DNA from: Mytilinidion resinicola
Taxonomy: Eukaryota; Ascomycota; Dothideomycetes; Mytilinidiales; Mytilinidiaceae
Direction of reading: 5' to 3'
Assembly: GCF_010093595.1 (NCBI RefSeq)
Contig: NW_022985445.1
Span: 1,635,080-1,699,079 of the forward strand
DNA length: 64,000 bases
The position numbers and the translations under genes were made by a program. Below are positions 59,442 to 64,000 of this stretch, piece after piece (within the stretch, counting starts at the first letter, position 1; every line of letters begins with the position of its first letter). The notes beneath the pieces are model-generated. The model searched no databases. It saw only the letters and a program-made list of their open reading frames with translations, and was not told where the DNA came from.

Positions 59442-60938
59442 TTAATTTTTGAGCGACTCCGTTTGCCAATCTCCGATCAACTTCTTCCTCCATTCTAACG
59501 CTTCAAGACGGTCATTTGCGTCTTGACTGAAACACAAAGGAGTGTGGAAACTTTTGACTCCGGATTCTCCCATAATGGCCAATGTAGCCAGCCCGAGGTA
59601 TGCGTGATAGAGGTCAGGTGGGTCTCCGGCTACTTTGCCAAACCCCCCTACTATGTGCTGTGTCTTGTCCAATAGATAGCGACGCAAAGAAGCGCGATCG
59701 ATGATATTTAAATGACCGAGTACCTAAAAGCTTGGTGAGTGGCGAAGCGGCCGAGAAGGATTGAGTACCTACAGTCAATGCTCCGGTAACCCAGAAAGCG
59801 TAACATGTGTCTGCTATCTTATTACATCGTCCGTTCATTCCTGCCCATTGGAGAGAGTGTGGCAGAGGCCAGGTATCTTGCTGAGGTACTTCGCGCGGTT
59901 TGAGGGGGAAGCTAGATAATTTGACGAATGATGAGTTTGTTTGTGTGTGCGCAGCTTCTAATTCGTCTTCCGCAGAGTCATACAGGTCTTCTTCATCTAA
60001 TATGGCAGTTTGGCGTGAAGCCAACCAATGCAGAGTAAGCGGAAGGTTGGTTATGCCCCGAATCACGTCGTCGTGTCGAGGGCCACTCGGCAACGAAGAT
60101 TCCGGAAGGCGGCCTAGGAAATACAGAGCGGATATGGCACAATGAGTGAAGCCAGCTTGGTGTTTGTCAGTAGAGAATGGTGGGGGAGGAAGTGGGCATA
60201 GCACACCATGAGCTTCATGAAAGGGCGCTTCAGATATGCCACCATCATAGGACTGCACATTGGTCAGATAGAGTGGAAAAATAGAGCAGGTCGATTTCGA
60301 TATCGTACCTCTGATATATTTATACATTGCACTAGCTTGTCCACGTCGATGTCGGGCACTCCGTCGACAGGACCGGTGATATATCCCCTCAACATGTAGC
60401 GTATGCCAGAACCAGTGTATCCAAATCTTGTGTCGTTCCCTCCTTCGATTCGGCCATCCTCCCCGAGTGTTTCCCCGAAGCCTCCTTCCGACCTCTGCAT
60501 CTTGGTCAACCACATTAGGCATTCCCGTCTCTTCACCTTTTGAAGGTCGTCTCCAAGGACTATGAGGAGTCCCAGCGCGAAGAAGGTCGCAGGCACATTT
60601 GCCGGATCCCAGATCTTGTTCTCTTCGTTCCTGAGCTCGCCTAAATCGGTGCCTGGGAAAGCTCGGAAGCCTCCATCAGGATGCTGGCAGTGATATACCC
60701 AGTCGATGAAGCCCTGCCGCTCCTCGGCAGAGATGCCGCTGTCCAAGTTCCCGAGCAGGTCTAGTGCAGACACGATGAAAAACGCCAAGCTCATGCGATT
60801 TGAGTCGTTGGAGGTGTACTGCCACGGGAGGAACGTCTTCAAGCAGCGTCTCCAATAGTTAATGTGTCGCGTGTGGTTCAGCACGCTCTCCTCGCCGGTG
60901 AGCAGGGAAGCAGCTGACGGGGGCGGATCGTGGGCCAT
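59442..60938 (-). CDS. cdc43: Geranylgeranyltransferase type I beta subunit
   Basis: The zinc-dependent catalytic subunit that attaches geranylgeranyl to CaaX-box Rho and Cdc42-type GTPases in the cytosol. Three exons (60938-60309, 60252-59773 and 59723-59442; introns 49-56 bp) encode 463 residues. Typical repeats of the alpha-alpha barrel are seen: QHPDGGFRAFPG, MQRSEGGFGETLGEDG, SYDGGISEAPFHEAHG and HIVGGFGKVAGDPPD. The zinc site is supported by the D-x-C pair in IADTCYAFWVTGAL and by the histidine in DLYHAYLGLA. The insertion between the third and fourth blocks, about 60 residues with Asp/Glu runs, makes it somewhat longer than the yeast enzyme. It is divergent from the RhoGAP gene. Confidence 0.92.
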
Positions 60939-61407
60939 GCTGCCAGTATCGTGAAGTGTGTTGCTCAGCGGTGGATAGTGCTGATGTGGCTATTTCTATA
61001 GTTGAGACATTGCGACCAGGCGACGTGGTGGGACCAAAGGACGCCTGGACTCTGAAAATCGCCAAGGCTGACAGGCACCTCCTTCCCCAAGAGAGAGGCA
61101 GCTGAATGCTACTCCTGTCACCGGCTGAGGCTGAGCTACCCGCTCTCTCCTCCAGACTTCTTCACTCTTCATCTTTCACAGCGCCAGCATCCGACATCTG
61201 CTGCGCGCCCAGTGTAACGCCCGCGCACGTTCACGGCCACCTGTCGCCCACCCGATCAGCAGCCCCATCTGCTCCCGTATTGACGCCCCAGACGCCTAGG
61301 TCTCACGCTCATTACCTACCCCTACTTTTCTCTGGCATAAGCTGCCCCCTTTGCACTCTAACCCTAGACCACGTTGTCTGGATTGGCGGCCCTCTGCATT
61401 CCACAAT
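60939..61407. other. Divergent promoter region, GGTase-I and RhoGAP
   Basis: It lies between two head-to-head genes. A plus-strand frame upstream of the RhoGAP start (from 61106) is C/T-rich leader-like sequence and runs across the first intron; I do not treat it as coding. Confidence 0.5.
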
Positions 61408-64000
61408 ATGGCTGGCTTCGCAACATCCTTTTGGTCTAGCGACTATGCTGGCGGTATGGACTATCGAAATATCTTCCAGAACTACGCTGACTTGTCTAGG
61501 CTTGGGCGTTCTATTCGGGAAGCTCCAGCAGGGCGTGCAGGAAAACCAGCAGATCCTCAATATAGCCCGCCTGCGCGCTGACGCTGAAGACACCTATGGA
61601 CAGAGCCTGGCTACGATTGGCCCAGCAACAGACCGCATCCCTGGTGGATTCAGTAGCGATGAGGGCGCAAGTACACGGAAGGTGAGAGGTCTATACACGG
61701 CTCTGGAAACGTTGCGACTGACCCCGGACAGGCTTACGAAGGCGTGCGCGGCGAGATGGACGCAGCAGCGAACAGCCATCGCAAGATCGCTTCCAATATC
61801 AGAGAGCTAGTCGTGAACCCTTTCAGTCGCTGGTGCGAGGCACACGCTGCTCGGGTGCAAAATTCCCAAGACGACCTCCAATCGCGAATCAAGATACACG
61901 ACAAGCAGGCAGATGCTGTTCGCAAGTTCCGCTCTCAATACTACAACAAGTGCAGACTGGTGGAGGACATTGAAGAGGAAGATAAGCTTGCATTCCAGGA
62001 TCCTCAGAGCGAATCGGCCACGAGCCCGAAGATCAAGAACATCCCCACCATCAAGATGTCAGAGCCGGATGAGGCTGAGCAGGAGCCAATCGATATTGGC
62101 GACGAAACATATCAGCCAGAGCAGGTCAAGCGGATACTCACTCATATGCTGGAGAACATCAAAATCGGAGAGACCAGGGTTCCAATCTTGGGTACCTACC
62201 AGAATGTGTCCAGCGGTGCCGACATCACGGAATATATCCAGAAGCACATGAACGCCTCTAGTGTCAGCTATGCCGAGAGAATCGGACAGGATATGGTGAA
62301 CAACAACTTCCTGAGGCTCGTGGGCAACGTGGGCAACACCTTCGCCAACAGCACGCGGATGAACTATCAGTGGAAGCCGATTGTGTTCCAAATCACCGGC
62401 ATCCCTGAAAAGAAACAGCCACTTGTTCGTTCCTCTACCACTATGTCTTCGGAAAGCGTTGATTCCCCAGTTGGAGCTGTGGGAGAGTACTTGGCTGGGT
62501 GGAACCCCTTGAACAACCCGTACCCGAACGAAACCCCAGCCGAGAAGCTTCGACGAGAGGCGAGAGAGTCTGACGATCGGTACAAGGCATCTGTGCGAAA
62601 ATTGGACTCTCTGCGCTGCAACCTAGAAGAAGCAATGGTTGATCATTTGAAGTTCATGGAGCGATGCGAATTGGACCGACTAAAGGCGATCAAGTCCGTC
62701 ATTCTAGACTTCTCAGGTGCCATCAGCAATGTTATTCCGAGCTTGCAGAGCACGGTTGACAACATGATGCTTTTCCAGGAGACGGTGCAGCCTCTGGGCG
62801 ATTTGAGATACCTCCTTGAAAATTACAGGACCGGCCAGTTCGTTCCTAGGGTGCAGACATATGAGAATTACTACAACTCTGTCGATGGTAAGAGACACTT
62901 TAGTCGTGTCTTGATTTCCCGCTAACAAATGCACAGAGCAAACTTTCGGTGTGGATCTTGAGGCGCGGGCTAGGTCCGACAGGAAACGTGTCCCTATCAT
63001 CGTGACTACTGTGCTCACATTCCTCGATAATCGTAAGTTTATGAAGGCCTACTTCAAGACTCTCCGCTCACTATGTCGTAGATTACCCAGATCTCGAAGG
63101 CGACGAAGCACGACGAGGAATATGGCTGGTCGATGTTCCTCTAGCAGCAACACACGCGCTCCGAGCGGCAATAAACACCGGGAAATCGATCCCGCAAGAT
63201 GCCTTTGATAAATTCGAGGTTCCCGTCGTGGCTAGTGTACTGAAACTGTACCTTCTAGAGCTCCCAGGTAAAATATCCTCGAAGCAATTGCGCCATGACT
63301 TAGACGCTGACATGTTCTAGATTCTTTGGTTTCTTCGCACGTCTACGAAATCATTAAAACGATCTACAGCACCACGGCAACCGACGCAAGCGAGGAGACA
63401 CGTATATCAGTCATCCAATCCACTCTTGGCCAACTTCGCCTAGCCAATATTGCCACCCTCGATGCTATTACGACACACTTCACCCGTCTAATCGAGCTCA
63501 CTTCGGCAGACGAACAGTACATCGCTGCTCTGGCACAGACACTGGCGCCATGCATCCTCCGCCCACGCCAAGAATCCAGCTTGACGATGAACGAGCGCTA
63601 CGCCTACCGCCTAATTCGCGATCTCTTCGCCCACAAGGACGCCATCTTTGGCGAGCTGAAGAGAGCCAGCACGCTGACCCACTCCTCATCTGGCGCGAAT
63701 CGACCGCGTGCCATCAGCACTGATGAAAGCAACAGGCGCGCACACATGGAGGAGCGTCAGCGCGCTATAGCCGCCAACCGCTCCCGTGCTGCGTCTCCGG
63801 CTCCGTCGCCACGATCTCATCGTCGCGACCGAAGTTCAGGAGGCCCGGAGACTCGTTTCCCGGTCGCCACGTCCACCGCTTCGCCTACGGAGCGGAGAGG
63901 CACTGGCGGCGCGGCGCGTAACTCGCTCGAGGTGCCTGGAGGCGCGGATGCGACCCCAGTGGTTGACGGGAACAAACCCAACGGCACAGCGGGGCTGTCG
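61408..64000 (+). CDS. F-BAR/DEP/RhoGAP protein (Rgd2-like), 3' incomplete
   Basis: Predicted regulator of Rho-family GTPases at curved membranes. Exons read: 61408-61453, 61500-61681, 61732-62887, 62937-63032, 63082-63267 and 63321 to beyond the window end (introns 46-53 bp). Order: F-BAR/FCH domain starting MAGFATSFW and GLGVLFGKLQQG; a DEP-type domain in the third exon around 150-230 (TEYIQKHMN, FLRLVGNVGNTF); the F-BAR C-terminal helices; RhoGAP domain from FGVDLEARARSDRKRVP. The F-BAR/DEP/RhoGAP order matches yeast Rgd2. At the usual arginine-finger site (family G-x-F-R-x-x-G) this protein reads GIWLVDV. The C-terminal tail is Ser/Arg/Pro-rich and continues past 64000. Confidence 0.87.

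Noticed and set aside
61106..61407. Open frame extending the RhoGAP upstream
   Set aside because: The family N-terminus begins at the ATG at 61408 in a different frame joined by a 46-bp intron, and the upstream frame is low-complexity leader.

Overview
The window is nuclear DNA of a filamentous ascomycete (Pezizomycotina). Evidence: short GT-AG introns of about 43-150 bp in most genes, a HET-domain NLR gene (HET domains are essentially confined to this group), two Zn2Cys6 regulators with fungal-specific domains, a KipA/Kip2-type kinesin, a Lap2-type M28 peptidase and BTB paralogues. The class (perhaps Dothideomycetes) is only a guess. All exon structures were built by hand from GT-AG junctions and reading frame. 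Every spliced model given as intact closes in frame.

Region 1 (1 to about 8.6 kb) is accessory and transposon-rich. It holds a minisatellite-bearing, TIR-like element, a 304-bp MITE with TA target sites, and a full-length Tc1/mariner element with an intact DD34E transposase. It also holds a 3.8-kb unit bounded by inverted repeats of about 137 bp and TA dinucleotides. The only gene of that unit is a HET-NACHT-WD40 NLR (HET-E/HNWD type). This apparent immune-receptor or incompatibility gene inside a transposon-like frame is the most interesting object in the window. The three TA-flanked elements have different terminal sequences.

Region 2 (8.6-26 kb) carries a frameshifted secreted Ser/Thr-rich protein, a diverged cyclophilin, enolase, proteasome subunit Pre1/PSMB2 with its start codon split by an intron, a Zn2Cys6 regulator, 2.5 kb without a recognisable gene, a membrane protein of unknown function and a membrane-anchored FAD monooxygenase.

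Region 3 (26-42 kb) is mostly housekeeping: UTP13 and a catechol O-methyltransferase-like gene tail-to-tail 36 bp apart, a kinesin-7, a Golgi-type GT23-like glycosyltransferase and a secreted M28 aminopeptidase.

Region 4 (42-53 kb) looks accessory again: an MBOAT/wax-synthase-like acyltransferase, a second Zn2Cys6 regulator, a small membrane protein, and a tandem BTB family with two intact genes around a decayed copy.

Region 5 (53-64 kb) holds a GT31-like glycosyltransferase, a large DUF6604-like protein, the beta subunit of geranylgeranyltransferase I, and an F-BAR/DEP/RhoGAP protein that runs off the window end. The last two belong to linked biology, since GGTase-I lipidates the Rho/Cdc42 GTPases that RhoGAPs act on. 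Their head-to-head arrangement (469 bp apart) may still be chance.
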